From Acidobacteriota bacterium (GTDB taxonomy: Bacteria; Acidobacteriota; Terriglobia; Terriglobales; Acidobacteriaceae): 64,000 bases of DNA. The stretch covers positions 1-64,000 of the forward strand of contig JAJZGF010000007.1 in the NCBI GenBank assembly GCA_021805025.1. Direction: 5' to 3'. Position 1 is the first letter of the stretch. Every line of letters begins with the position of its first letter. The notes beneath the pieces are model-generated. The model did not search any database. It had not been told where the DNA came from and saw only the letters and a list, made by a program, of their open reading frames with translations. Position numbers and translations under genes: made by a program. Positions 1 to 10,031 of the stretch are shown here, piece after piece.

Positions 1-116
1 CCGGGGCCAATTTCGACCACAGTACGTGCCGAGCAATCGCCCAGCGCGGTGACGATGCGCTGGATGGCGTTTGCGTCATGGAGGAAGTTCTGGCCGAGTC
101 TGGATTTCGCGGTCAT
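1..116 (-). CDS. rsmA: 16S rRNA dimethyladenosine transferase RsmA/KsgA, N-terminal fragment cut by window edge
   Basis: Hand translation of the reverse complement from 116: MTAKSRLGQNFLHDANAIQRIVTALGDCSARTVVEIGP; GQNFL and VEIGPG are KsgA N-terminal motifs. Absent from the ORF track because it runs off the edge. Confidence 0.85.
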   Translation of the reverse strand, partial: MTAKSRLGQNFLHDANAIQRIVTALGDCSARTVVEIGP

Positions 117-168
117 GGCTCCCCTGATGTTAATTGAGCTGTGGCTGGGGGCTGCGGCGGAGGTGTGT

Positions 169-870
169 CTAGGCTTCGTTTTTGAGCACGGCCAGATGCA
201 GTTTACGCCGCAGCGCGAAGCCCGCCGCCGCGTAGACGCGGATTGCGTCATCATTTTCGGCGAGCACATGCAGAAAAGGCGTCTTAGACCGCCGACAAAT
301 TGCGTCGAGCACGGTGGCGACGAGGGCTCGTGCATAGCCGCGGCCGCGCGCCTCCGGATGAGTGCAGACCGCGCTGACCTCAACGAACTGCGGCAACTGG
401 AGGCGCTGGCCGGTCATCGCGAGGAGGCGGTCTTCCCGGAAGATGCCCCAAAAGGCGCCAAGCTCGATGGTGCGCTGCCTAAAGGGGCCCGGTTCAGTGA
501 GCGAGGCGAGCTCGAGCATGGCTGGGACATCGGCAATTGTGAGGCGACGAAGGGTGGCTTTGGGCTCCAGTCGGATAGGTAGTGGAAGACCGGGGCCTTG
601 AAAGATCATCTGGTCAAGCACGCCGGTGCGCGTGAGCGACCAGCCGGGGGGCGGCTCCGGCGGCGCCTCAAGAAATACGGCAAGCAGGCCGCCAGGACCG
701 GCGAGGCCGCGCAATGCATCATAACTTGCAGATGTCTGATCGCACGTAGCGCTGAGCGGGCCAATTTCGGCCAGGTAGCGCATGGCCCTGGAGTTGCCGA
801 TCGCGAAGCGGCTGTGCTCTGTGTGCAGAGCGTTCCAGATGGGAGTGTCGAGTGGATTTACGGATGCCAT
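169..870 (-). CDS. GNAT family N-acetyltransferase
   Basis: C-terminal GNAT acetyl-CoA motif VCTHPEARGRGYARALVATVLDAI; likely start at internal Met (MASVNPLDTP). Confidence 0.8.
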   Translation of the reverse strand: MASVNPLDTPIWNALHTEHSRFAIGNSRAMRYLAEIGPLSATCDQTSASYDALRGLAGPGGLLAVFLEAPPEPPPGWSLTRTGVLDQMIFQGPGLPLPIRLEPKATLRRLTIADVPAMLELASLTEPGPFRQRTIELGAFWGIFREDRLLAMTGQRLQLPQFVEVSAVCTHPEARGRGYARALVATVLDAICRRSKTPFLHVLAENDDAIRVYAAAGFALRRKLHLAVLKNEA

Positions 871-959
871 TTGGTATGGATGAGTCTGCGAGGCTTGCAG
901 ATGCGGAAATGGCGTTCGGCGGTATCGAATTGAAGAACACAAATCAGCCGGGAGAGTGA

Positions 960-2420
960 ATGATGCGGGTTGCGGTTGTTGCCTCAGAGTGCGTTCCTTT
1001 TGCTTCTACAGGTGGCCTTGGAGAGGTCGTGGGTGCACTGCCGCGCTACCTGGCGCGGTTGGGTCATCAGGTCACGGTCTATTTGCCGTTGTACGGCACA
1101 GTGCGGCAGCAGCTTGGACGCGACTGCAAAACGGTGATTTCCTCCATCACGATTCCATTTTCCCACTACAACCGCTTTTTGCGCGTTGTGGATGGAGGCA
1201 GGCGTGAAGACGTGCAGTACTACTTTATAGATTGTCCGGAACTGTTCGATCGGGAGGGTTTATATGCGAACCAGGGAGGCGATTACCAGGATAACTGGGA
1301 GCGGTTTGGGCTGTTTTGCCGTGGGGTACTGGAGGCCAGCAAGCAGCTTGGAGTGCCTGAGGTGTTCCATGTGCATGACTGGCAGGCGGCGCTGCTGCCG
1401 GTGTATTTGCGCACCCTGTATGCGGTGGACCCCGCCCTTCGCTCCACCGGCGCGGTGCTGACGGTTCACAACGCGGGCTACCAGGGATGGTTTCCGCCAG
1501 AGACGATCGAGCGATTGCTTTTCCCATGGGACATTTACACGCCTGACGGTGTGGAGCACTACGGTACGTTCAACTTCTTAAAAGGCGGATTGGTTTACAG
1601 CGACATGATTACGACGGTCAGTCGACGCTACGCCGAGGAGGTTCAGACGCCGGAATATGGAGCGAGCCTGGATGGGGTATTTCGCTGGCGTGCCCCGGAG
1701 ATGCGGGGCATTCTGAACGGCGTGGACGATACGCACTGGGACCCGGCACGCGATGGGAACCTCGCTGCTCATTACTCACGCGAGAATCTCGCGGGCAAGG
1801 CTGATTGCAGGGCAGACCTGCTCCATGCCTTTGGCCTTCAGGAGCTGCCGGCAACGACGGCGGTAATTGGAATCGTTTCACGACTGGCGAATCAAAAGGG
1901 TTTTGACTTGCTTATGCAGGCTGCCGATGCACTTGCTGAACGGGATATGGCGATTGTGATTCTGGGCACTGGAGAGCCGCACTACGAAGGGCTGGTGAGG
2001 GAATGGGCGGTGCGGCGGCATGAACGAGTAAAGGCCCAGATTCGGTATGACGATGCTCTGGCGCACAAGGTGACGGCGGGCTCAGACATGGTTCTGATGC
2101 CTTCGCGCTACGAGCCCTGCGGAATGAACCAGATTTATGCCCTGCGCTATGGAACCGTTCCCATTGTGCGAGCGACAGGCGGGCTGGAAGACACTGTGCA
2201 AGAGTGGAATGCGGAAAGTGCGACAGGAACAGGATTCAAATTCCAGGACTACTCGGCGGAATCTATGTTGCAGGCGGTCGATCGAGCTCTCGATGCTTTC
2301 CGCGACAGAGACGCATGGCAAACGATGATGCGGAATGGGATGGCGCAGGATTTTGGCTGGGACAAGCCGGCGCGGGCCTATGCAGCAGTGTACGAGGATG
2401 TGGCGCGCCGAAGAGGTTGA
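960..2420 (+). CDS. glgA: Glycogen synthase (ADP-glucose type, GT5)
   Basis: N-terminal ASECVPFASTGGLGEVVGALP; C-terminal MPSRYEPCGMNQIYALRYGTVPIVRATGGLEDTV. Confidence 0.95.
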   Translation: MMRVAVVASECVPFASTGGLGEVVGALPRYLARLGHQVTVYLPLYGTVRQQLGRDCKTVISSITIPFSHYNRFLRVVDGGRREDVQYYFIDCPELFDREGLYANQGGDYQDNWERFGLFCRGVLEASKQLGVPEVFHVHDWQAALLPVYLRTLYAVDPALRSTGAVLTVHNAGYQGWFPPETIERLLFPWDIYTPDGVEHYGTFNFLKGGLVYSDMITTVSRRYAEEVQTPEYGASLDGVFRWRAPEMRGILNGVDDTHWDPARDGNLAAHYSRENLAGKADCRADLLHAFGLQELPATTAVIGIVSRLANQKGFDLLMQAADALAERDMAIVILGTGEPHYEGLVREWAVRRHERVKAQIRYDDALAHKVTAGSDMVLMPSRYEPCGMNQIYALRYGTVPIVRATGGLEDTVQEWNAESATGTGFKFQDYSAESMLQAVDRALDAFRDRDAWQTMMRNGMAQDFGWDKPARAYAAVYEDVARRRG

Positions 2421-2495
2421 GACGGGATCAGGGCGGGTCTCGACGGGGCGGATGAAATTTCGGTGCGGAGTTACGGGTGCATCTGTGAGCTATGT

Positions 2496-3929
2496 TTATG
2501 CGCTGCGAGCGGACTTCTTGTCTTGATACATGGCCATGTCGGCCTTTGCGATGAGGTCACGGAGAGATTCTGAGGAGTTACCACTAGCGATGGCATAGCC
2601 GATGCTGAAGCTAAGCGGGAAGCGGCGCTGCAACTCTGGGTTGCGCGCCGCGGTTACAGCGTGCAAGCGCTGAATGATCGCGGTGATTGCATCCAATGTG
2701 AACTGGCCGGCGGTGGCAAACTCATCGCCCCCGATCCTACCGATGATGTCGTTTTCTCTGAAGCTTGTGGCGAGGAGCTTTGCTGTCTCTTTTAGAGCGG
2801 CTGAGCCGATGTGGTGTCCATGGGTGTCGTTGATTTCCTTGAGCTTGTCAAGGTCGATGAACAGGACGGCGAAGGGCATCCGGGCCCGGCGTGCCGACAA
2901 CAAGGCGCTCTCTCCCAGGAGATGGAAACCCTTCACGTTATAAAGGCCGGTGAGACCGTCGCGCAGAGTCAGGTCGCGGATTTCATTTTCCATGCGGTTA
3001 ATGCGCCGGGCGATGACCCAAACGAGTGCAAAGAGCACCACCGTGGCAATGGAGGTCAGAACTGGAGTGACGAAGGACAATGGCCCTGTCGGGTTGAGAA
3101 GGATCCGCCCACGCACCACCTCCCGAAAACACTGGAGGAAGATGAGGACTGGGAGGAGCCAACGTGCCACTCGACTGCCGATGGATGATCCAAAATAAAT
3201 GCGGAAGACACCGAGCTCCGATCCGGACAAAACGGCAACAAAACTCAGCAGCAGCAGACAGGCAAGCGTGGGAAGCGAGACCGGTTTGGCTTGCGAGAGG
3301 GGCACGGCACCGACGGCGGTTAATGTGAATTCCCAGAAGAGATTGACGACCAGAAGACAGATTGTGATCTTGAGGATGTTCCCAAGGCGTTGGAGGAAAG
3401 GCGTACCAGCGCGCACCAGAACCGTGACAATAGCCAGTAAAGCGAATGCGATCGCGGATTGCGCAGGGGCGCCGCCTTTGAAGCTGGGTATCGACCCGTC
3501 GATGGGAATGATAGGCACGATGTGAGAGAAAGTAGTGAGGAACCTGTCATTCCCGAAGGGGATGGAAGAGATCGAAAGCAGGAGGGTGATCCCGGCGAAG
3601 ATCCAGGTGGGAAGTTGCGCGGTTGGAGAGCGATCCGGCTCCGCCAGGAAGAAGCCCAAAGAGCAGCAAAGGGCCGATAGAGCCTGTGGACCGCTGATCT
3701 GGAGCAACACAGATGGTAGTGAGTGCCGCAGGCCGGAAAAGAGCCAACCGAGCAGAGCCATGGCGGATATCTGAGCCGTCAAGCCCAGACAAACCTGCTC
3801 GATGAAAAACAGGGAATGCAGGAGGCTCGGACTTGGTTCGTCATACACCGGAGCTGCGTGGAGGTTGATCATCGTCGAGGAGCCGTCAGGGCCAGCAAGC
3901 GAACCACACTGTTTGCCAGCCTCACTCAT
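2496..3929 (-). CDS. Membrane-anchored diguanylate cyclase (GGDEF domain)
   Basis: Multiple hydrophobic segments, then RDGLTGLYN...RENDIIGRIGGDEFA; RxxD I-site five residues before intact GGDEF. Start chosen at MSEAGKQ because GAGGA precedes it; the track start is 4013. Confidence 0.88.
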   Translation of the reverse strand: MSEAGKQCGSLAGPDGSSTMINLHAAPVYDEPSPSLLHSLFFIEQVCLGLTAQISAMALLGWLFSGLRHSLPSVLLQISGPQALSALCCSLGFFLAEPDRSPTAQLPTWIFAGITLLLSISSIPFGNDRFLTTFSHIVPIIPIDGSIPSFKGGAPAQSAIAFALLAIVTVLVRAGTPFLQRLGNILKITICLLVVNLFWEFTLTAVGAVPLSQAKPVSLPTLACLLLLSFVAVLSGSELGVFRIYFGSSIGSRVARWLLPVLIFLQCFREVVRGRILLNPTGPLSFVTPVLTSIATVVLFALVWVIARRINRMENEIRDLTLRDGLTGLYNVKGFHLLGESALLSARRARMPFAVLFIDLDKLKEINDTHGHHIGSAALKETAKLLATSFRENDIIGRIGGDEFATAGQFTLDAITAIIQRLHAVTAARNPELQRRFPLSFSIGYAIASGNSSESLRDLIAKADMAMYQDKKSARSA

Positions 3930-4245
3930 CGTCCTCAAAAAGACGATTTGACGAAATGGTACAAAGGTTGCACTTTGCTCACAAGTAAAGGGATAGAGTG
4001 TGCCTCGTTTCAAGACGTTCGCCCAGCGGCCGGTGTGGAAACCTGCAGAGATGTGAGCGCATAAGCCGCTTGAATACTGGCTCTAGTGGCTTGTCGGCTC
4101 GACGCGACAAAGCCGCATTATGGTCAGAGATCTGCCGGCAGGCAAGGTCCGGGGAAGAACCGGGGACCCATCACGTTGGTAATGACTGGTACACTTTCGA
4201 GTGGTCACAACCCACTTTTTGGCAAGGACTTCAGACACTTCTCCT

Positions 4246-6051
4246 ATGAATGCAAAGTTCGCACTTTCCACGATCAATGACCTTTTTTCCCATGTGTCAG
4301 CCGCTGGGAACCCTCGCGCAGTGCTTTGGCAAGACGAGAATGGGAAATGGCTCCCTATTTCGTCTGCCCAGATTTATCAACGCGTGCGCGCGCTTGCGTT
4401 AGCCCTGCAAAGCTGGGGTGTCGGGCGTGGTGATCGGGTTGCGCTGATCAGCGAAAACCGCTGGGAGTGGTCGGTTGCGGATTTTGCCATCCTCGCGATT
4501 GGCGCGGCGGATGTGCCGATTTATCCGACGTTGACAGGCGACCAGATTGCCGTACTGCTGCAAGATGCGGGGTGCAAGGTTGCGATTGTTTCGACGCGGC
4601 AGCAGTTTGACAAACTGCAAGCTGTGCGGAGCAGCATGTCGCTGGATCGGATTGTGTTGATGGATTCGGAGGCACGGCCCGCCGGGGCAATTCCGCTGAG
4701 AGAAGTGCTGGCGGGTGCGGACAAGAGAGGGAATGAGCGGGACGCCGGATTTGACGCATTGTTGCGGTCCGCTAAGCCGGAAGATCTGGCAACGCTGATT
4801 TATACCTCCGGCACGACGGGTGAGCCGAAGGGCGTGATGCTGACCCACGGCAACATTGCTGAGAACCAGAACGTGGCGGTTGCGGATTTTGCGATGGATG
4901 CGACCGATTCGTGCATCTCGTTTCTGCCGCTCTCGCATATCACGGCGCGTGCGCTGGACTACGTGCTGTTTGGCAAGGGCGCTCAAGTTGCATACTGCTC
5001 ACAATTTGATCGACTGCCGCAGTCAATGAAAGAGCTGCGACCGACGGTGATTGTGGGCGTGCCGCGTGTTTACGAAAAGATTCGCCAGGAGGTGGAGCGT
5101 CGGGCTTCGCTTTCGCCGGTCAAGAAGCGCCTGTTGCAATGGGCGGTGAATGTGGGGGCGCGGCACAGCGATGCGGTGTATGCGGGCGAAAAGCCGGAGG
5201 TTCTGAACTGGAAACTGGCGGACAAGCTGATTTTCTCCAAGGTGCGCGAGGCGTTTGGCGGACAAGTAAAGCTGTTCCTGTCCGGCGGCGCGCCGCTCGG
5301 CCTTGATACGGCAAAGTGGTTTGCCTCAGTAGGCATCGCAGTGTGGGAGGGGTATGGGCTGACGGAGACTTCGCCCGTGATTGCTCTTAACTCGCCGAAA
5401 GCCCAGCGGATGGGCTCGGTGGGTAAACTGATGCCGAATGTGGAGTTGCGGTTTGCCGAGGACGGAGAACTTCTGGTGCGCGGGCCTTCGATCTTCAAGG
5501 GCTATTGGCAGAAGCCGACGGCCAACGCGGAGTGCTTTGATGCGGAGGGGTGGTTCCGGACGGGGGACATTGGGCGGCTGGATGCGGATGGGTTTCTTTA
5601 CATCACCGATCGCAAAAAGGAACTGCTGAAGACGTCGGGCGGCAAGCTGGTCGCACCGCAGCCGATTGAAAACAGGCTGAAGGCGGATATTCTGGTCGGG
5701 CAGGCGGCGCTGGTGGGCGACAAGCACAAGTTTATTTCGGCAATCCTGTCGCCGAACTTTGCAGCGCTGGCAACATGGGCACAGCAGCAGGGTATTGAGG
5801 CGGCAGACCGGGCCGCACTGATCGCAGACGAGCGAGTGATCGCGCGCTACGAAGAAATTGTGCGGGCAGCGAATGCAGGGCTGGCCAACTTTGAGATGAT
5901 CAAGCGATTCCGTCTGGTCGCCGAGGAGTGGTCGCAGGAGTCCGGCGAACTCACTCCATCGATGAAGCTGAAGCGGCGAGTGATTACGGAGCACTACGCG
6001 GGCGTGATCGCCGCACTCTACGCGGACGAAGCAACCGCACGCGGCGAATAG
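4246..6051 (+). CDS. fadD: Long-chain acyl-CoA synthetase (AMP-dependent ligase)
   Basis: AMP-binding motif LIYTSGTTGEPKGVMLTHGN; GYGLTETSPV; TGDIGRLDADGFLYITDRKKELLKTSGGK. Confidence 0.93.
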   Translation: MNAKFALSTINDLFSHVSAAGNPRAVLWQDENGKWLPISSAQIYQRVRALALALQSWGVGRGDRVALISENRWEWSVADFAILAIGAADVPIYPTLTGDQIAVLLQDAGCKVAIVSTRQQFDKLQAVRSSMSLDRIVLMDSEARPAGAIPLREVLAGADKRGNERDAGFDALLRSAKPEDLATLIYTSGTTGEPKGVMLTHGNIAENQNVAVADFAMDATDSCISFLPLSHITARALDYVLFGKGAQVAYCSQFDRLPQSMKELRPTVIVGVPRVYEKIRQEVERRASLSPVKKRLLQWAVNVGARHSDAVYAGEKPEVLNWKLADKLIFSKVREAFGGQVKLFLSGGAPLGLDTAKWFASVGIAVWEGYGLTETSPVIALNSPKAQRMGSVGKLMPNVELRFAEDGELLVRGPSIFKGYWQKPTANAECFDAEGWFRTGDIGRLDADGFLYITDRKKELLKTSGGKLVAPQPIENRLKADILVGQAALVGDKHKFISAILSPNFAALATWAQQQGIEAADRAALIADERVIARYEEIVRAANAGLANFEMIKRFRLVAEEWSQESGELTPSMKLKRRVITEHYAGVIAALYADEATARGE

Positions 6052-6640
6052 GCGCAACCACAACGCCCGGCTTGGGGCGGAACAGGCCGCGCTTGCTCCA
6101 CATAAGCTGCAACCCGCGAAAGAAGGGCGCGCCCCATGCGCCCATGGCAAGGATGCTGCCGAAAAGGATGACTGCGTCAATACTGAGGCGACCGGTGCGG
6201 GACCAGTACGCGTCCGGTTCGAGGTTCAGCCAGAGGGCGAATTCGTCGAGGGTGAGCGCAGCGCCTACTCCGTAACTGACCGACATAAGCCGACTGAAAA
6301 AGATGGAAAGCGGCGAGTGCGATCGGCCCAGGTCGAGCAACCATCCGTAGCCGACGAGCAGAAGGATGAGAATTCCCCAGACCAGGTGATGGATGTGGAG
6401 CCCGCGCACGACAACCCAGTCAAAGGGGCCATGGTTGTGAATGACGAGGCTGACAAGCAGCCGCACCCCAAGGAAAGTGACGAAGAAGGAGACCGAGGCG
6501 ATGAACATGCGCCTCCTCGGCCGGTCGGGGATGGTGGAACGGATGAGAAATCCCAGGCGGGTGAGCTGCAGCAGCACGAGCAGCACCACCACGACCAGGC
6601 TGGCGAAGGCCAGCAGTAAGAGCGCACCGGTTCCGGGCAT
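5984..6640 (-). CDS. Hypothetical integral membrane protein with HIHH motif and Arg-rich tail
   Basis: About 218 aa from MPGTGALLLL; several hydrophobic helices, GLHIHHLVWGILILLLVGYG, Arg-rich C-terminus. Confidence 0.7.
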   Translation of the reverse strand: MPGTGALLLLAFASLVVVVLLVLLQLTRLGFLIRSTIPDRPRRRMFIASVSFFVTFLGVRLLVSLVIHNHGPFDWVVVRGLHIHHLVWGILILLLVGYGWLLDLGRSHSPLSIFFSRLMSVSYGVGAALTLDEFALWLNLEPDAYWSRTGRLSIDAVILFGSILAMGAWGAPFFRGLQLMWSKRGLFRPKPGVVVAPIRRVRLLRPRRVRRSRPRSAP

Positions 6641-6863
6641 ATCCCATTGAATCACTTTGGCCGTGGATAGCAAGGCGCAAAAACATTTTGAAGGAGAAAA
6701 CTGAATGAAGGTGATCTGTCTCACGATTTCTCTTTACAGCTGCGGGTTACACTAGTTAAGGCGTTGAGTTTTCTGCCTGTCTGCTGCCGGACGCGCAAAC
6801 CCAGGGAATTGCTTCCGGCATAGTCTGATGCGGCTGTGTCAAATCGAAGAGGAGAATCTTCAA

Positions 6864-7898
6864 ATGCGAGTTGCTTTGTTGACCGGTGGAGGGGACTGCC
6901 CCGGTTTGAATGCGGTGATCTATGCAGCCGTGCGAAAGGGCATCCAAACCTATGGTGACGAGTTCATCGGCTTTTTGAATGGCTGGCGCGGCGTGCTGGA
7001 TAACAATTGGATTCCTCTCACACTGGAAAGCACCGATGGAATCCAACTGAAGGGCGGCACGATTCTTCACTCTTCGCGCACGAACGTGAAGAAGATCCCC
7101 GGCGGGATTGAAAAGGTGCAGGAGGTTCTGCGCATCAACAAGATTGACGCGCTGATTGCACTGGGCGGGGACGATACTCAGTCCGTGACGCTCTACTTGA
7201 GCGAAAACGGCGTGCCGAGTGTGGGAGTGCCGAAGACGATTGACAACGACATCAACGGCACGGATGCAACATTTGGCTACGACACGGCAGTGTCCATTGC
7301 GACCGAGGCGATTGATCGCATCCACACAACGGCGGACTCACACAACCGCGTGGTAGTGGTGGAAGTGATGGGCCGCGACGCGGGTTGGATCGCGTACGCC
7401 TCGGGTATTGCTGGCGGTGCGCATGTGGTGCTGGTGCCGGAGCAGGAGATTGACATCGATCATGTTTGCGCGCTGCTCAAGTACAACTACGACCACGGCA
7501 AGCACTATGGCGTGGTCGTTGTGGCGGAGGGATGCCACCTTCCTGAGGTCGGCCAGGTGATCGGTTCAGCAGAGGTGGACTCCTTTGGGCACGCTCGTCT
7601 CTCGGGCATTGGCGAAGCCTTGGCGGACCTGATTGAGAAGAAGACGGGTTTTGAAACGCGTTCCGTGAACCTGGGCCATACCCAGCGCGGCGGTGTGCCG
7701 ACGGCCTATGACCGTCTGCTCGGGCAGCGCTATGGGTTGCACGCAATCGACATGGTGCATGCGAAGAAGTGGGGCCGGATTGCTGTGCTGCACGGAACGG
7801 AGATCACAGACATCACGATCAAGGAAGCGATCTCGACCAATCGCAGGCTCGACGAGCGGTTCTTCAGCGTGATTCGCGATCTGGAAGCAAAAGTCTAA
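6864..7898 (+). CDS. pfkA: 6-phosphofructokinase, PPi-type signature residues
   Basis: MRVALLTGGGDCPGLNAVIYA; ALGGDDTQSVT; GVPKTIDNDINGTDATFGYDTA; VVEVMGRDAGWIA. GAGGAG precedes the start. Confidence 0.92.
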   Translation: MRVALLTGGGDCPGLNAVIYAAVRKGIQTYGDEFIGFLNGWRGVLDNNWIPLTLESTDGIQLKGGTILHSSRTNVKKIPGGIEKVQEVLRINKIDALIALGGDDTQSVTLYLSENGVPSVGVPKTIDNDINGTDATFGYDTAVSIATEAIDRIHTTADSHNRVVVVEVMGRDAGWIAYASGIAGGAHVVLVPEQEIDIDHVCALLKYNYDHGKHYGVVVVAEGCHLPEVGQVIGSAEVDSFGHARLSGIGEALADLIEKKTGFETRSVNLGHTQRGGVPTAYDRLLGQRYGLHAIDMVHAKKWGRIAVLHGTEITDITIKEAISTNRRLDERFFSVIRDLEAKV

Positions 7899-7922
7899 CC
7901 GGGCGCACGGACTGGCGCGACC

Positions 7923-7959
7923 GCAAAGGGTCATCCTCCTGACGGGGATGGCCCTTTGC
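7923..7959. terminator. Strong hairpin downstream of pfkA
   Basis: gcaaagggtcatcc (7923-7936) pairs with ggatggccctttgc (7946-7959): 14 bp with one T.G wobble, 9-nt loop. No clear T-tract follows. Confidence 0.55.
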
Positions 7960-7983
7960 ATTGGGATTGCGTAAAGTGGAGTG

Positions 7984-8445
7984 ATGCGGTATCGCCCTTA
8001 CAGTCCGAGCGATTTTGAGGCTCTCTACGCGATTGAAATGATCTGCTTTGAGCCGCCGCTTCGCTTTCCGCGCAAGTACATGCAGCGCCTTACACAGTCG
8101 GACCAAGGGGTGACCTGGATTGCGGAGAACCAGAGGGAAATGGCTGGATTTGCGATCGTGGAATGGAGCAGGCAGCTAAGGGGACTGGTTGCCTATCTGG
8201 CGACGATCGAGGTGCAGCCCGGAGAGCGGCAACAGGGCGTTGGTAGTGAGTTGCTGCGCCGTGTGGAGCAGTCTGCGCTGGATGCAGAAGCCGGGCTCCT
8301 TTGGCTCCACGTGGATGCAGAAAACGAGGTGGCTCTGCGCCTTTACAGGAGGCACGGCTACGCGCAGGCGGGCCGTGTAGTGGATTATTACGGAGCGGGG
8401 CGGGCAGCCCTGGCTGTTTGGAAGCCGTTGCAGCGTGAGCCGTGA
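7984..8445 (+). CDS. GNAT family N-acetyltransferase (RimI-like)
   Basis: IEVQPGERQQGVGSELLRRVEQSALD...LHVDAENEVALRLYRRHGYAQAGRVVDYYG. Confidence 0.85.
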   Translation: MRYRPYSPSDFEALYAIEMICFEPPLRFPRKYMQRLTQSDQGVTWIAENQREMAGFAIVEWSRQLRGLVAYLATIEVQPGERQQGVGSELLRRVEQSALDAEAGLLWLHVDAENEVALRLYRRHGYAQAGRVVDYYGAGRAALAVWKPLQREP

Positions 8446-8696
8446 AGGAGTGGACCTCGTGGGCCGACGGCAGAGCGCAGTTGCGCACCGGGTGTAGGAC
8501 TGCCAGAAAGCTCCTGCCATAGCAATTCGAAGCTGCCGAAGTCGCTGGGGCTTTGTGTTCACTCGCCCGCGAAGCCTTTTTCACGATGTACCGGTTGGCA
8601 TCATGGCGCCGTTGAACAAGGTCAACGCGGTGCAGGCGGCGCGGTGAGCCCGATAAGCCAGAAGCGAGCGCGTCACTGCGTTTCGCGCGTTTCCAC

Positions 8697-10031
8697 TTAC
8701 TTGCCGAAGGGCTGTTTAGCGGTGATGCGCGGGCGATTCTCGGCCTGCAACTCTCTGCTCGCTTCCTCGACTTCACGAAAAACACGAAGCAGATTGCCGC
8801 CGAGGATTTTGCGGCAGTCTGCGGCGGAGTAGCCGCGCGCCATGAGGGCGGCGGTGATTTTGGGCAGGTCGGCGGGCGAGTCGATGCCCTGCGGAAGCTG
8901 TCCGTTGACGCCGTCGAAGTCGGACCCGAGGCCGACGTGATCAATGCCGGCGACTTTGGCGATGTGGTCGATCTGATCGATGAGGTCGGAGAGCGGCGGG
9001 CGCGGGATGCGGTCTGCGTATTGACGCTGGAGCTTGTCGATCTCGGCCTGTGGCGCTTCCTTGCCTTCTGCTTTGTACTTCTCTTTGAGCGCCTGCACGG
9101 CCTTGTTGGCCTCGGGCTCAACGGCTTTGAGCGCGTTGCGATAGGACTGGGAGACGAAGGCGGAGTAGAAGTTGACCTGGACGACGCCGCCTTTGGAGTC
9201 GGGGCCGCCGGAGTTGGCGATGGCGCGGAGCATGTCGTCGGTCATGTTGCGCGGCGAGTCACAGAGGGCGCGCGCGCCGGAGTGCGAGGCGATGACGGGC
9301 GCGCGGGTGATGACGAGGGTGCGGTAGAAGGTGCGGTCCGAGACGTGGGAGATGTCGACCATCATGCCGAGGCGATTCATCTCATAGACGACGTCTTTGC
9401 CAAATTCGTTGAGGCCCTCTTTGGTGTGCAGGACATTGGGATCGTCGATGTCGCCGGAGCTGTCGGCCCAGCCGTTGGAGTTGGCCCAGGTGAGGGTCAT
9501 GTAGCGGACGCCGAGGGCGTAGTACTGGCGCAGAAGTGCAAGGGAGTCTTCAATGGAGTGGCCGCCCTCAATGCCCATGAGCGCGGCGAGCTTGTGCTCG
9601 CGATGGGCGCGTTCGATGTCGGCGGGCGAGGTAGCGAAGAGCATGGCGTCGGAGTGGCGGGCAACCTGCTGCTTGACGGAGTCAATGAGGATGAGGGTGC
9701 GGCGGGCGTAGTGGCCCCTGTTCGCCTCGGGCTCGACCCAGATGGAGAAGAACTCGGCGCCGAGGTTGCCTTTGCGGGCGGATTCGAGGTTGAAGTTGCC
9801 GCCGTTGAGCGGGTCGGAGAGGTCGTAGCCCTCATCGACGACGCGCTGGGGCGTGTCGGCGTGGGTGTCAATGACGATGGCGGAGCGCTGCACGTCTTCG
9901 GGAGTGAGGGTATGGGTCATTTTCGAGGAAGCCTTGGGCGTGGTTTGTGCGGTAGCCGACGAAGCAAAAGCAGAGAGCGTGAAAACGAGCGAGAGCGGCA
10001 ACAGCAGAGCGGAGCGGGCGGTCTTAGGCAT
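8697..10031 (-). CDS. Secreted membrane dipeptidase (peptidase M19)
   Basis: Signal peptide MPKTARSALLLPLSLVFTLSAFASSATAQ; zinc motifs IDTHADTPQR, EGGHSIEDS, DISHVSD...SHSGARAL, DHVGLGSDFDGV. Confidence 0.93.
   Translation of the reverse strand: MPKTARSALLLPLSLVFTLSAFASSATAQTTPKASSKMTHTLTPEDVQRSAIVIDTHADTPQRVVDEGYDLSDPLNGGNFNLESARKGNLGAEFFSIWVEPEANRGHYARRTLILIDSVKQQVARHSDAMLFATSPADIERAHREHKLAALMGIEGGHSIEDSLALLRQYYALGVRYMTLTWANSNGWADSSGDIDDPNVLHTKEGLNEFGKDVVYEMNRLGMMVDISHVSDRTFYRTLVITRAPVIASHSGARALCDSPRNMTDDMLRAIANSGGPDSKGGVVQVNFYSAFVSQSYRNALKAVEPEANKAVQALKEKYKAEGKEAPQAEIDKLQRQYADRIPRPPLSDLIDQIDHIAKVAGIDHVGLGSDFDGVNGQLPQGIDSPADLPKITAALMARGYSAADCRKILGGNLLRVFREVEEASRELQAENRPRITAKQPFGK

Noticed and set aside
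4088-4114. Inverted repeat ggcttgtcg...cgacaaagcc upstream of fadD, considered as terminator or riboswitch
   Set aside because: Imperfect stem with a bulge, no U-tract and no match I can make to a known riboswitch; too weak to annotate.
5326-6180. 284-aa minus-strand ORF
   Set aside because: Antisense to the fadD C-terminal half; His/Arg/Pro-rich shadow translation.
8446-8696. 250-bp gap between convergent genes, checked for tRNA or small RNA
   Set aside because: No T-loop GGTTCGA-type motif or cloverleaf seen by eye; left as unassigned.
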